Made by a program: the position numbers and the translations under genes. The notes beneath the pieces were generated by a model. It had not been told where the DNA came from. It made no database searches and saw only the letters and a program-made list of their open reading frames with translations. Shown here in pieces: positions 34,356 to 44,700 of a stretch of 61,531 bases of DNA (position 1 is its first letter; each line of letters starts with the position of its first letter). Source of the DNA: Penium margaritaceum (lineage: Eukaryota > Streptophyta > Zygnematophyceae > Desmidiales > Peniaceae). The DNA lies in contig SZWC01000826.1 in NCBI GenBank assembly GCA_023375785.1, positions 172,194-233,724 on the forward strand, read 5' to 3'.

Positions 34356-37300
34356 GTCAGGCGCAGTCAGGCACAGTGAGGCACACTCAGGCACAGTCAG
34401 GCGCACTCAGGCACAGTCAGGCGCAGTCAGGCTCACTTGGGCTCACTTAGGAGCACTCAGGCGCACTCAACCGCACCCAGGCGCACTCAGGCGCACTCAG
34501 GCGTACTCAGGCGCTCTTAGGTGCACTTCGGCGCACTCAGGCGTACTCAGGCGCAGTCATGCACAGTCACACGCAGTCAGGCGTAATCAGGCGCAGGCAG
34601 GCGCACTCAGGGTCACTCAGGCGCACTCAAGGGCACTCAGGCACACTTTGGCGCACTCAGGCGCACTCTGGCACACTCACGCGCACTCAGGCATCCTCAA
34701 ACGCACTCAGGCGCACTCAGGCGCACACAGACGCACTCAGGCGCACTCAGGCGCAATCAGGCACACTCAGGCGTACTCAAGTGCAGTCAGGCGCAGTGAG
34801 GCACAATCAGGCGCAGTTACGCGTAGACATGTGCAGTCAGGCGCAGTGAGCCGCAGTCAGGCGCATTCAGGTGCACTCAGGCCCAGTCAGGCGCATATAG
34901 GCGTAGTGAGGCGCAGTCAGGCGCAACTCAGGCGCACTTAGGTGCACTCAGGCGCACTCAGGTGCACTGAGGCGGTCTCAGGCGCACCCAGGCGCACTCA
35001 GGCACACTCAGGCGCACTCAGGCGCAGTCATGGGAAGTCATGCACAGTCAGGTGCAGTCAGGCGCACTCAGGCGCACTCAGGCGCAATCAGGCCCACTCA
35101 GGCACACTCAGGCGCACTCAGGCGCACTCGGGCGCACTCAGGCGCTCTCAGGCACTGTCAAGCGCAGTTAGGCACAGTTAGGCACAGTCACGCGCAGTCA
35201 GTTGCAGTCAGGCGCAGTCAGGCGTAGTCAGGCGCAGTCAGGCACAGTCAGGCGCATCCACGTGCACTCAGGTGTACTCATGCGTACTCAGGCGCACTGA
35301 GGCGCACTCAGGGACACTCAGGCGCACTCAGACGCACTCAGGTGCACTCAGGCACACTCAGGCGCACTCACGTGCATTCAGGCGCAGTAAGGCGCAGTCA
35401 GGCGCAGTCAGCGCAGTCAAGCGCAGTCAGGCGCACTCAGACGCCCTCAGGCACACTTAGGCGCACTCAGGCACACTCAAGCGCACTCAGGCGCACTCAC
35501 GCGCACTGTGGCGCACTCAGGCGCTCTGTGGCGCAGTCTAGCACAGTCAGGTGCAGTCAGGCGCAGTCAAGCGGAGTGAGGCGCAGTCAGGCACAGTTAG
35601 TCACAGTCAGGCGCAGTTGGGGTCAGTCAGACACAGTCAGGCGTAGTCAGACACAGTCAGGTGCAGTCAGGCGCATGCAGGCGCACTCAGGGGCACTCAG
35701 GCGCACTCACGTGCACTAAGGCACAGTAAGGGGCACGCAGGGGCATTCAGGCGCACTCAGGCGCACTCAGGCGCACTCTGGCGCACTCAGGCGCACTCAG
35801 GCGCACTCAGGCACGCTCAGGCGCACTCAGGCGCAGTCTGGCGTAGTCAGGCGGAGTCAGGCCCACTCAGGCGCAGTCAGGCGCAGTCAGGCGCACTCAG
35901 GCACACTCAGGCACACTCGGGCGCACTCAAGCGCACTCAGGCGCACTCAGGCGCACTCAGGCGCAGTCAAGCGCAGTGAGGCGCAGTGAGGCGCAGTCAG
36001 GCGCAGTCAGGCGCAGTCAGGCGGAGTCAGGCGTAGTCAGGCGCAGTCAGGCGCAGTCAGGCACAGTCACGCATAGTTAGGCACAGTTCAGGCGCAAGTC
36101 AGGCGCACTCACGTGCACTCAAGCGCACTCAGGCGCACTCAGGCGCAGTCAAGCGCACTCAGGCGCACTCAGGTGCAGGCATGCAAAGTCATGCGCACTC
36201 AGGCGCATTCAGGCACACTGAGGCGCACTGAGGCACACTCAAGGGCACTTTTGTGTACTCACGCGCTCTCAGGCGCAGTCAGGCGCGGTCAGGCATAGTA
36301 AGGCGCAGTCAGGCGTAGTCAGGCGCAATCAGGCATAGTCAGGCGCAGTCATGCACAGTCAGGCACACTCAGGCGCAGTCAGGCGCACTCAGGCGCACTC
36401 AGGCTCACTCAAGCGCACTCAGGCGCACTCAGGCGCACTCAGGCGCACTCAAGCGCACTCAGGCGCATTCAGGCGCACTCAGGCGCAGTCAGGCGTAGTC
36501 AGGCGCAGGCAGGCACAGTCAGGCGCAGTTAGGCGCACTCAGGGGCACTCAGGCACACTTAGGCGGACTCAGGTGCACTCAGTCGCACTCAGGCACCCTC
36601 AGGCGGAATCAGGCGCATCTAGGCGCACTCGCGCGCACTCAGGCGCACTCAGGCGCACTCAGGCGCACTGTGGCGCTCTCAGGCGCAGTCAGGCGCAGTC
36701 AGGTGCAGTCAGGCGCAATCAGGCGCAGTGAGACGCAGTTAGGCGCAGTCAGGTGCAGTCAGGCGCAGTCACTCATAGTCAAGCAAAGTTAGGCGCATTC
36801 AGGCACAGTCAGACGAAGTTAGGCGCAGTCAGGCGCAGTCTGGCACACTTAGGGGTACTCATGCGCACTCATGTGCACTCAGGCGCACTCAGGCGCACTT
36901 AGGCGCATTCAGGCGCACTCAGGCGCACTCCGGCGCACTCTGGCGCACTCAGGAGCACTCAGGCGCTCTTAGGCGCACTCAGGCGCACTCAGGCGCACTC
37001 AGGCGCACTCAGGCGCACTCAGGTGCAATCAGGCGCAGTCAGGCGGAGTCAGGCGCAGTCAGGCACAGTCAAGCGCAGTCTAGCGCAGTCAGGCGCAGTC
37101 AGGCGTAGTGAGGCGCAAGTCAGGCACACTCAGGTGCACTCAGGCGCACTCAGGTGCACTCAGGCGTAGTGAGGCGCAGTCAGGCCCACTCAGGAGCACT
37201 CAGGCACACTCAGGCGCACTCAGGCGCACTCAGGCAGACTTAGGCGTACTCAGGCGCACTCAGGCGCACTCAGGCACACTCGGGTTCACTCAGGCGCACT

Positions 37301-37969
37301 CAGGCGCACTCATGCGCAGTCATGCACAGTCAGGCGCAGTCAGGCGCAGTCAGGCGCAGGCGTGCGCACTCAGGGTCACTCAGGCGCACTCAGGGGCACT
37401 CAGGCGCACCCAGGCGCACTCAAGCACACTCAGGCGCACTCTGGCGCACTCACGCGCACTCAGGCGTTCTCAGGCGCACTCAGGCGCACTCGGACGCACA
37501 CAGACGCACTCAGGCGCACTCAGGCGCAATCAGGTGCACTGAGGCCTACTCAGGCGCATTCAGGCGCAGTCAGGCACAATCAGGCACAGTCAGGCGCCGA
37601 TAGGCGCAGTCAGGCGCAGTCAGGCGCAGTCAAGCGCAGTCAGGCAAAAATAGGCGCAGTTAGGCGTAATCAGGCGCAGTCAGGCGCAGTCAGGCGCAAC
37701 TCAGGCGCACTTAGGTGCACTCAGGCGCACTTTGGTACACTCAGGCCCATTCAGGCGTTCCCAGGCGCACTCAGGTGCACTCAGGCGCACTAAGGTGCAC
37801 TCAGGCGCAGTCAGGCGGAGTCAGGTGCAGCCAGGCGCAGTCAAGCGCAGTCAGGCATAGTCACGCGCTGTCAAGTCCAGTCAGCGCAATGAGGCACACT
37901 CAGGGGCCCTCAGGCGCACTCAGGCGCACTCAGGCGCACTCAGGCAAACTAAGGCACATTCAAGCCCAA

Positions 37970-37974
37970 TTAGG
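37970..37974. other. Target-site duplication TTAGG (left)
   Basis: TTAGG precedes the TG of the nested element and is repeated exactly after its terminal CA (41712-41716). TTAGG is a variant of the array motif TCAGG, so this was array sequence before insertion. Confidence 0.95.
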
Positions 37975-38564
37975 TGTCAGAAGAATGTAGATATGAGAAT
38001 ACCAGCAGAAGCAGTCAGAAGCATCAAGACATGCAAGAGTACGTCAGCGGAGTGACGTAGGCGCGAGCGGTGCGAGGAGTTAGTCGCGGAAGCTGATAGA
38101 GGCCGAGACGCGAGGTAGTCGAGATAGACAAGTTGACGTGAGGGAGAGTACTGGAGAGATGAGTGTTGGTTGGCGGAGCTGAGCGAAGGAGCGAGAGTGA
38201 CGGAGCGAAGAGTTGTGGAGGGCTGGCGAAGACAGGAGATGCGAGGAGCGGGCAGAGCGAAGACACGGCGGCAAAGCCGCGGAACCAAAGGGGGAACAGG
38301 ATGAGTAGAACTGTTCTGGTTAGCTCGAGGGAATGAACATCCTCGGTATAGAAGGGGCAGAACAGGACAAGGAACAAAGCAACGACTTCTTTCCGCTAGC
38401 CGGACGCGAGTGATAGGTGTCACGTTATTAGGGGATGACTTGACCAAGTTCCGAACGGTCGAGCACCAGGAACTGTTAGTCAAGCTGGTTCGGACTCTGG
38501 TCCTGAACCGTTATTGAGATGATTTAATCAGTTGCGACCCTCTTGTCAAGATTTCATTCTGACA
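37975..38564 (-). repeat. Nested element LTR (3' LTR in element orientation)
   Basis: 590 bp, starting TGTCAGAAGAATG and ending CATTCTGACA on the plus strand. It aligns end to end with 41112-41711 and lacks a 10-bp GTGCGAGAGA found in that copy near 41317, within the series ...GGCGGAG/GAGCTGAGCG. The 168-codon minus ORF across it is not matched by conserved coding sense in the other LTR and is not annotated. Confidence 0.97.
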
Positions 38565-38589
38565 TCCCCCTTGAAACTTGACAAGAGGG
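38538..38589 (-). promoter_or_regulatory. 13-bp inverted repeat framing the PPT/U3 junction
   Basis: CCCTCTTGTCAAG (38538-38550) in the LTR and CTTGACAAGAGGG (38577-38589) in the internal region are perfect reverse complements separated by 26 bases. That loop contains the polypurine tract (38565-38572) and the LTR boundary. In element RNA this would form a 13-bp stem with the PPT and the first U3 bases in the loop. The other LTR has only the first arm (41685-41697), so the hairpin is specific to the 3' end of the transcript. Function is inferred. Confidence 0.6.
38565..38572 (-). other. Polypurine tract of nested element
   Basis: On the minus strand this reads AAGGGGGA and is followed directly by TGTCAGAATG, the start of the 3' LTR. 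It is the expected plus-strand primer site and fixes the element's orientation. Confidence 0.9.
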
Positions 38590-38639
38590 TAGTCAGAGTG
38601 TGGGAGTAATACCAGGAGAACGAGCTAGTAGTAGCGCTC

Positions 38640-39203
38640 TCAGTAGTCCACCCCATTGGAGGATGTAGGGGACTGAGGAGTGCGAGGCCTTTCTTCCATG
38701 GCCCTTAGTTCTGCATCTTGCTCCATTCTCCTGTGATCCCTGATGAATGATTGCAACTGAAGACGTAGTTCCCCCATGAGTTCACGGTATGGAGGAGGGT
38801 CAAGCTCGGCTGGACGCGGCTCAGGAGGTTCTGTTCCCCTTTGGCTGCAGTAATCCCTGAGTGATTCAATAGTGCGAAAGACAGGTTGGTGACGGTGAGC
38901 TGCGATGATGGGGTGAAACTCATCATAGGTGCTCATGTAGAGAAGCCCTCTTAGTTGAGTTTGGGCGATTCCATATTCTCGTCTTCCTCGTGCTGTTCGG
39001 CGGGCTTCTCTGCTGCCAACATCGCGAAGCACGTCAAGGAGGTTGTAGTTGTGTATGTCCAGCGTGGCGACTTCTCGTCGCACTTGTCGGCGCCATTGTT
39101 CAAAGTTGTGACTCCCATCGTTGTTAAAGCGAAGAGAGTTAATGTGATCGTCAAGGGCGGCAACCTCATTGTAGAGAACAATTGTGTGTCGTTGCTCATC
39201 CAT
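38640..39203 (-). CDS. Gag-like protein of the nested element (hypothetical)
   Basis: 187 codons, ATG at 39203 and TGA at 38640-38642, ending 67 bp before the PPT. The N-terminal third contains HNFEQWRRQVRREV (about residues 32-45). This resembles the short 'NF..W...(L/M)' pattern near the start of many copia-type Gag capsid domains, and the rest of this part is predicted helical by eye. The C-terminal half has a proline-rich segment (PPEPRPAELDPPPY) and then a charged, helix-prone stretch before a Ser/Pro tail. There is no CCHC zinc knuckle and no protease motif. Its composition is balanced and unlike the Ser/Pro-rich translations of the surrounding repeats, which favours a real gene. Position at the 3' end is unusual for gag. 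It could instead be a captured host fragment; the Gag assignment rests on weak pattern similarity. Confidence 0.55.
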   Translation of the reverse strand: MDEQRHTIVLYNEVAALDDHINSLRFNNDGSHNFEQWRRQVRREVATLDIHNYNLLDVLRDVGSREARRTARGRREYGIAQTQLRGLLYMSTYDEFHPIIAAHRHQPVFRTIESLRDYCSQRGTEPPEPRPAELDPPPYRELMGELRLQLQSFIRDHRRMEQDAELRAMEERPRTPQSPTSSNGVDY

Positions 39204-39429
39204 GAGAGAATAGGGTGACGATGATGGTGAGGGACAAAGGGTTCTCCAGAGGCACGAGCGCCAAACTAGTGGTGGCAGGTTTTGTCAGAGGGCGGAGTGT
39301 TCGGTTGACATGTGCCGGTGAAAGACGTGCGAGGAGATGATGGCGAACGAATCTTGCACCTCAAATGAGGCGGATTGTTGGGAAAGAGTGGCGGCAGAAG
39401 CCGAGTTGATGCTGATGACTGAGGAAGAG

Positions 39430-40130
39430 GGTTTGCACGTAAAGGTGGGCGTAGGGATAAAATAGCGTGCGCTGCGGAAATTTTGGCATGGGTGCTGATC
39501 GTCGCGACTTGAGTGATGCGGCCGGGCGGATCCTGGTGTCGAGCAGAGAATGATCCTGATGACGGAGAGACGATTGATGATTGAGTGGGCGCAGGGGCGA
39601 AACCACATGCGCTGTTGAAATTTAGGCGTGGGCGCGGATCGTCACGGAACAAGCGATGCGACCGAGCGGGTCCTAGTGCCAAGCAAAGAATGATGTTGAT
39701 GGAGGAACGATTGATGATGGAGTGGGCACAGGGGCGAAACCACGTGCGCAACTGATTTAGAGGAGTAGAATGCGGCAAGGGGAAGGCAGATGCCAACGCG
39801 CCGCGAGAAATCTGCTGCCGGCTTGGGTGCAGGCTGCTGCAAAACGGGTAGCTAGCTCGTGTAGATCCTTGTGCTGGCCACAGATGCTGATGATGATTTG
39901 CTGAAGCGGAAACTGATGACGATGGAGTGGGCGCAGGGGCGAGCCGCGTGCGCTGTAGGAAGTTTCGGCGTGGGTGCAGGTCGTCGCGGAAAAAGGCGAT
40001 GCGACCGGGCAGATCCTTGTGCCGAGCTGAAAGCGATGCGGAAGCGGAGGAATCGATTGATGGATGAGTGGGCGCAGGGGCGGAACCACGTGCGCGACGG
40101 AATGATGCTGATGCGGACGATTGATGTGAA
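39430..40130 (-). repeat. Diverged tandem repeats of about 140 bp inside the nested element
   Basis: A unit containing GAGTGGGCGCAGGGGCGAA, then a GTGCGC, GGCGTGGG...GATCGTCG, GCGATGCGACCG and GATCCT series, recurs with starts near 39430, 39571, 39709, 39914 and 40054. Spacings are about 140, 138, 205 and 140, and the last copy is truncated. The repeats are GC-rich and keep several frames open on both strands. The minus ORF of 371 codons at 39266-40381 translates them into Ser/Pro/His-rich low-complexity sequence and is not accepted as a gene. Confidence 0.7.
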
Positions 40131-40394
40131 GGCGGCGCGGAGGATGCTGATGATGGAGGCAATGCGGAGGCGGCGCGGATGATTGCGGATGATGAAGAGA
40201 CGGGAAGATGACAGATGATGATGGGATGAGGAGACTGAAGCGAGGAGGTCGAGGATGACTGATGGCAGAGGGTGATGCGAAGAATGAGGATGGATGACAA
40301 TGCAGATGGAGGACGGTAGGCGCAATCAGGCATAGGAGAGATGAGAGGCGATGCGGCAGAGAGGTAGGGTGACACAACCACTTCTTCTGCTTCT

Positions 40395-40602
40395 AGGAGA
40401 GTGACGGCTTGTTCCCCAGTTGGCTCGGAAATGGGAGCAGGAAGACTGGTGGTGTCCGATATCCTGTTAGCTGGAAGAGGTTGGTTGCGTCAGAGGGAGT
40501 CAGGCAGCGGGCAGATCCCCTGGACCGCTGATGTCAGGAGAGTGACGGCTTGTTCCCTAGTTGGCTCGGAAATAGGAGCAGGAAGATCGGTGGTGTCCGA
40601 TA
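40395..40602 (-). repeat. Duplicated segment in the nested element, 141 bp apart
   Basis: AGGAGAGTGACGGCTTGTTC and about 45 following bases, through GGTGGTGTCCGATATCC, occur at 40395-40461 and 40536-40602 with few differences. The spacing is close to the 140-bp period of the adjoining repeats, which suggests the same slippage or recombination process built the internal region. Confidence 0.75.
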
Positions 40603-41099
40603 TCCAGACGGTGACAGTTTTGGCTGCAGCTGCTGACGAGGAGAGAAGGCGATCCGAGAAGGCGACTCGAGATGATGGATGCGAGCGCACCGAGGATGGC
40701 GGCGAGGAAGTGGCAGATGAGGTTGATGAGGCAAGGTGGAAGAAGAGGAGATGTTTGTGGAGGCGGAGGCAATGAGGGGCGGTGGATGCCGGACGGCAGG
40801 AAGCTTCTTGGTAGTTGACGGTAGACGGCGGCTCGGGAGTAGCTGGAGACTGATGTGGGCGAAAGGTCACCGGTTGTTGGCCACGGGCGCGGAAATGGGC
40901 GCAGGGCTTTCTTAGGATGACCAGCTGTTTCTTCAGTGCGAGGAACTCGTCAGACAGAGCTGCTGATGTCAGCTGCTGGCAAAGCGGCAAGGCACGGGGC
41001 GACGGTAGCGGCGGCAGGAGAACGCGAGTGGAAGTGATGAAGGAGGGATGACAGTAGAGCGATGATGCGGTCGCCGGACTCCAGGTGATGTTGCCTGAA
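40603..41099 (-). other. 5' leader region of the nested element
   Basis: This is the 5' untranslated side of the internal region, between the PBS and the internal repeats. A minus ORF at 40490-40990 (166 codons) is the first one downstream of the PBS. It starts with a short helix-prone segment (LSDEFLALKKQLVILRK) and then becomes Ser/Pro/Thr-rich. Other minus ORFs overlap it in different frames and I recognise no domain. The region may hold packaging or dimerisation signals as in other LTR elements, but none is identifiable here. Confidence 0.4.
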
Positions 41100-41111
41100 G
41101 CTCTGATACCA
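41100..41111 (-). other. Primer-binding site, initiator Met tRNA type
   Basis: The minus strand reads TGGTATCAGAGC directly after the LTR's terminal ACA. This is the standard PBS of many plant copia and gypsy elements, complementary to the 3' end of initiator methionine tRNA. It fixes the element's direction and is the best lineage clue in the window. Confidence 0.95.
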
Positions 41112-41711
41112 TGTCAGAAGAATGTAGATACGAGCATACCAGCAGAAGCAGGCAGAAGCATCAAGACATGCAAGAGTACGTCAGCGCAGTGACGTAGGCG
41201 AGAGCGGTGCGAGGAGTTAGTCGCGGAAGCTGATAGAGGCCGAGACGCAAGGTAGTCGAGATAGACAAGTTGACGTGAGGGAGAGTACTAGAGAGATCAG
41301 TGTTGGTTGGCGGAGTGCGAGAGAGCTGAGCGAAGGAGCGACAGTGACGGAGCGAAGAGTTGTGGAGGGCTGGCAAAGACAGGAGATGCGAGGAGCAGGC
41401 AGAGCGAAGACACGGAGGCGAAGCCGCGGAACCAAAGTGGGAACAGGATGAGTAGAACTGTTCTGGTTAGCTCAAGGGAATGAACATCCTCGGTATAAAA
41501 GGGGCAGAACAGGACAAGGAACAAAGCAACGACTTCTTTCCGCTAGCCGGACGCGAGTGACAGGTGTCACGTTATTAGGGGATGACTTGACCATGTTCCG
41601 AACGGTCGAGCACTAGGAATCATTAGTCAAGCTGGTTCAGACTCTGGTCCTGAACCGTTATTGAGATGATTTAATCAGTTGCGACCCTCTTGTCAAGATT
41701 TCATTCTGACA
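41112..41711 (-). repeat. Nested element LTR (5' LTR in element orientation)
   Basis: 600 bp with the same ends as the left-hand LTR. A TTTTATACC on the minus strand (near 41492-41500) is the only weak TATA-like site in sense orientation; the same bases read TATAAAA on the plus strand, and the other LTR has TATAGAA there. Downstream in sense orientation the LTR is pyrimidine-rich. Minus ORFs of 71-75 codons in it are not annotated. Confidence 0.97.
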
Positions 41712-41716
41712 TTAGG
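41712..41716. other. Target-site duplication TTAGG (right)
   Basis: An exact copy of 37970-37974, directly after the LTR's CA. Removing the element and one TTAGG restores AAGCCCAATTAGGTGCACTC. This matches the corresponding uninterrupted positions in related array blocks at about 44035, 46805 and 48805. Confidence 0.95.
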
Positions 41717-44700
41717 TGCACTCAGGCGCACTCAGGTACATTCAGGTGCACTCAGGCGCACTTAGGCGCACTCATGTGCACTCAGGCGCACTCAGGCGCA
41801 CTCAGGCAAACTTAGGCGCACTCAGGCGTACTCAGGCATACTCATGCGCACTCAGACGCACTCAGGCGCACTCAGGCGCATTAAGGCGCACTCAGGCGTG
41901 CTCAGGCGCACTCAGGCGCACTCAGGCGCACTCAGGCGCAGTCAGACGCATTCAGGCGTAGTCAAGCACAGTCAGGCGCAATCAGGCGCAGTTAGGCACA
42001 GTCAGGCGCAGTCAGGCACAGTCAAGCGCAGTCAGGCGCATCTGAGGTGCACTCAGGTGCACTCAAGCACACTCAGGCGCACTCAGGTGCACTCAGGAGC
42101 AGTCATGCGCAGTCATGCGTAGTCAGGCACACTCAGGCGCACTACGGCGCACTAGGGCGCACTCACGCACACTCAAGCGCTCTGAGCCGCAGTCAGGCAC
42201 AGTCACGCATAGTAAGGCACAGTCAGGCGCACTCAAGCACAGTCAGGCGCAGTCAGGCGCAGTGAGGCAAAGTCAGGCACAGTCAGGCGCAGTCAGGCGC
42301 AGTCAGGCGTAGTCACGCGCAGTCAGGTGCACTCAGGCGCACTCAGGCGCACTCAGGCACACTCAGGGACACTCAGGCGCAGTCAGGTGCAGTCAGGCGC
42401 AGTCAGGCGAAGTCAGGCGCAGTCAGGGGCAGTCAGGCAAAGTCGGGCGTAGTCAGGCACAGTCAGGCGCAGTCAGGCGCAGTCAGGCGCAGTCAGGCAC
42501 AGTCAGGCGCCGTCAGGCGCAGTCATGCGTAGTCAGGTGCAGTCAGGCGCAGTAAGGCACATTCAGGTGCACTCAAGTTCACTCATGCGCACTCAGGCGC
42601 ACTCGGGCGCACTCAGGCACATCAGGCGCACTCTGGCGCACTCAAGCGCCCTCAGGCGCACTCAGGCGCACTCAGGCGCACTTAGGCACACTCAGGCGCA
42701 CTTAGGCGCACTCAGGCGCACTCAGGCGCTCTCAGGCGCAGTCAGGCACAGTCAGGCGCAGTCAGGCACAGTCAGACGCAGTCAGGTGCAGTCAAGCGCA
42801 GTCAAGCGCAGTCAGGCGCGGTCAGGCGTAGATAGGCGCAGTCCGACGTAGTCAGGAGTAGTCATGCACAGTCAGGCCCAGACAGGGGCACTCAGGGGCA
42901 CTCAGGCGCACTCAGCTGCACTCAGGCGCACTCAGGCGTATTCAGGCGCACTCTTGCGCACTCAAGCACACTCAGGCGCACTCAGGCGCACGCAGGCGCT
43001 CGCTGGCGCACTCAACGGCACTCAGGCGCACTCAGGCGCAGTCAGACGTAGTCATGCGCAATCAGGCGCACTCAGGCGCAGTCAGGCGCAGTCAGGCACA
43101 GTCAGGCGCAGTCAGGCGCAGTCAGGCTTAGTCAGGCGCAGTCAGGTGTAGTCAGGCGTAGAAAGGCGCAGTCAGGTGCAGTCAGGCGTAGTTAGGCGCA
43201 GTCAGGCGCAATCAGGCCCACTCAGGTGCAGTCAGGTTCAGTCAGGCGCAGTCAGGCGCAGTCAGGAGCACCCAGGAGCACTCAGGTGCACTCAGGCACA
43301 CTCAGGCGCACTCAGGCGCACTCAGCCGCACTCAGGCCCACTCAGGTGCACTCAAGCGCACTCAGGTGCACTCAGGCGCACTTAGGCGCAATGAGGCGTA
43401 GTCATGCACAGTCACACGCACTCAGGCGCAGTTAGGCGCAGGCAGGCGCACTCAGGGTCACTTAGGCGCACTCCGGGGCACTCGGGCGCACTCAAGCGCA
43501 CTCAGGCGCACTCAGGCGCACTCTGGCGCACTCACGCACACTCAGGCGTCCTCACACGCACTCAGGCGCACTCAGGCGCATACAGACGCACTCAGGCGCA
43601 ATCAGGCAAACTCAGGCGTACTCAGGTGCATTCAGGCGCAGTCAGGCACAATGTGGCGCAGTCAAGCGCAGACAGGCGCAGTCAGGCGCAGTCAGGCACA
43701 GTCAGGCGTAGTCAGGCGAAGTCAGGCGTAGTTAGGCGTAGTCAGGCGCAATCAGGCGCAGTCAGGCACAACTCAGGCGCACTTAGGTGCACTCAGGCGC
43801 ACTCAGGTGCACTCAGGTGCAATCATGCGCACCCAGGCACACTCAGGCACACTCAGGCGCACTAAGGCGCACTCAGGCCGAGTCAGGCGCAGTCAGGCGC
43901 AGCCAGGTGCAGTCAAGCGCAGTCAGGCGTAGTCAGGCGCTGTCAAGCCCAGTCAGCGCAGTCAGGCGCAGTCAAGCGCCCTCAGGCGCACTCAGGTGCA
44001 CTCAGGCGCACTCAGGCAAACTCAGGTGCATTCACGCCCACTTAGGTTCACTCAGGCGCACTCAGGTGCATTCAGGTGCACTCAGGCGCACTCAGTCGCA
44101 CTCAGGCGCACTCAGGTGTACTCAGGCACACTCAGGCGAACTCAGGCGTACTCAGGCGCACTCAGGCATACTCAGGAGCACTCAGACGCACTCAAGCGCA
44201 CTCAGGCGCATTCAAGCACACTCAAGCGCACTCAAGCGCACTCAGGCGCATTCAAGCGCACTCAGGCGCATTCAGGCACACTCAGGCGCACTCAGGCGTA
44301 CTCAGGCGCAGTCAGACGCAGTCAGGCGCAGTCAAGCGCAGTCAGGCGCAGTCAGGCGTAGTTAGGCACAGTCAGGCGCACTCAGGCACACTCAAGCACA
44401 CTCAGGCGCACTCAGGCGCAGTCATGCGCAGTCATGCGTAGTCAGGCACAGTCAGGCACACTCAGGTGCACTCAGGCGTACTCAGGCGCACTCAGGCGCA
44501 CTCAGGCACTTTCAGGCGCAGTCAGGCACAGTCAAACGCAGTCAGGCGCAGTCAGGCGCAGTCAAGCACAGTCAGGTGCACTCATACGCAGTCAGGCGCA
44601 GTCACGCGCAGTTAGGCACTGTAAGGCGCAGTCAGACACAGTCAGGCGCAGTCATGCACAGTCAGGGGTAGTCAGGGGCACACAGGGGCACTCAGGCGCA

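Larger units (their letters stand above)
2307..37974 (+). repeat. 10-bp minisatellite array, left arm (GGCGCASTCA)n
   Basis: About 35.7 kb of uninterrupted tandem 10-bp units with consensus GGCGCA(C/G)TCA, all in one orientation. C-type and G-type units form runs of a few to about twenty. Common variants are GGCACA, GGTGCA, GGCGTA, AAGCGC, ...TTAGG and GGCGCAATCA. Occasional 8-, 9- and 11-bp units shift phase. GC content of the consensus is 70 percent, with one CpG and one GCGC per unit. All three plus frames encode the same decapeptide, SGALRRTQAH or SGAVRRSQAQ, whereas minus frames meet TGA every 30 bp. Long plus-strand ORFs here (for example 429 codons at 3368-4657) are therefore products of the repeat. 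They start at chance ATGs from C-to-T or G-to-T changes, overlap in several frames and end at chance TAG/TGA variants. No non-repeat sequence is seen inside this arm. Confidence 0.98.
37975..41711 (-). mobile_element. Complete non-autonomous LTR retrotransposon nested in the array
   Basis: This 3737-bp element is bounded by TTAGG duplications. It has two LTRs (590 and 600 bp) with perfect 8-bp terminal inverted repeats TGTCAGAA/TTCTGACA. Orientation is minus: the primer-binding site TGGTATCAGAGC is the reverse complement of 41100-41111, directly inside the right-hand LTR, and the polypurine tract AAGGGGGA is the reverse complement of 38565-38572, directly inside the left-hand LTR. The internal region is 2547 bp and contains no RT, integrase, RNase H or protease motif that I can find. 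It has one gag-like ORF next to the PPT and diverged internal tandem repeats. It must rely on an autonomous partner for reverse transcription and integration. A non-autonomous element carrying gag only resembles the TR-GAG class described in plants. About 23 substitutions and one 10-bp indel separate the LTRs (hand count), so it is not a fresh insertion. Confidence 0.95.

Noticed and set aside
37977..38483. Minus-strand ORFs within the LTRs (also 38024-38377, 41161-41376, 41217-41435, 41297-41524)
   Set aside because: The two LTR copies do not preserve the same reading frames (a 10-bp indel and substitutions), and their pyrimidine-rich sequence gives Ser/Pro/Leu-rich translations typical of non-coding DNA.
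38955..39218. An 87-codon plus ORF opposite the gag-like gene
   Set aside because: Antisense shadow of 38640-39203, with no own context or motif.
39266..40381. A 371-codon minus ORF in the nested element
   Set aside because: Ser/Pro/His-rich low-complexity translation of diverged 140-bp repeats. Other minus frames and one plus frame are open over the same DNA, and no family motif is seen.
40490..40990. A 166-codon minus ORF, first after the PBS
   Set aside because: The position would suit gag, but only a short helix-prone start and then low-complexity sequence are seen, with overlapping ORFs in other frames. Not enough to call a gene.
37970..41716. TTAGG at the insertion site as an insect-type telomere repeat
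   Set aside because: It is a single 5-bp duplicated target site and a common C-to-T variant of the array's TCAGG. There is no tandem TTAGG run.
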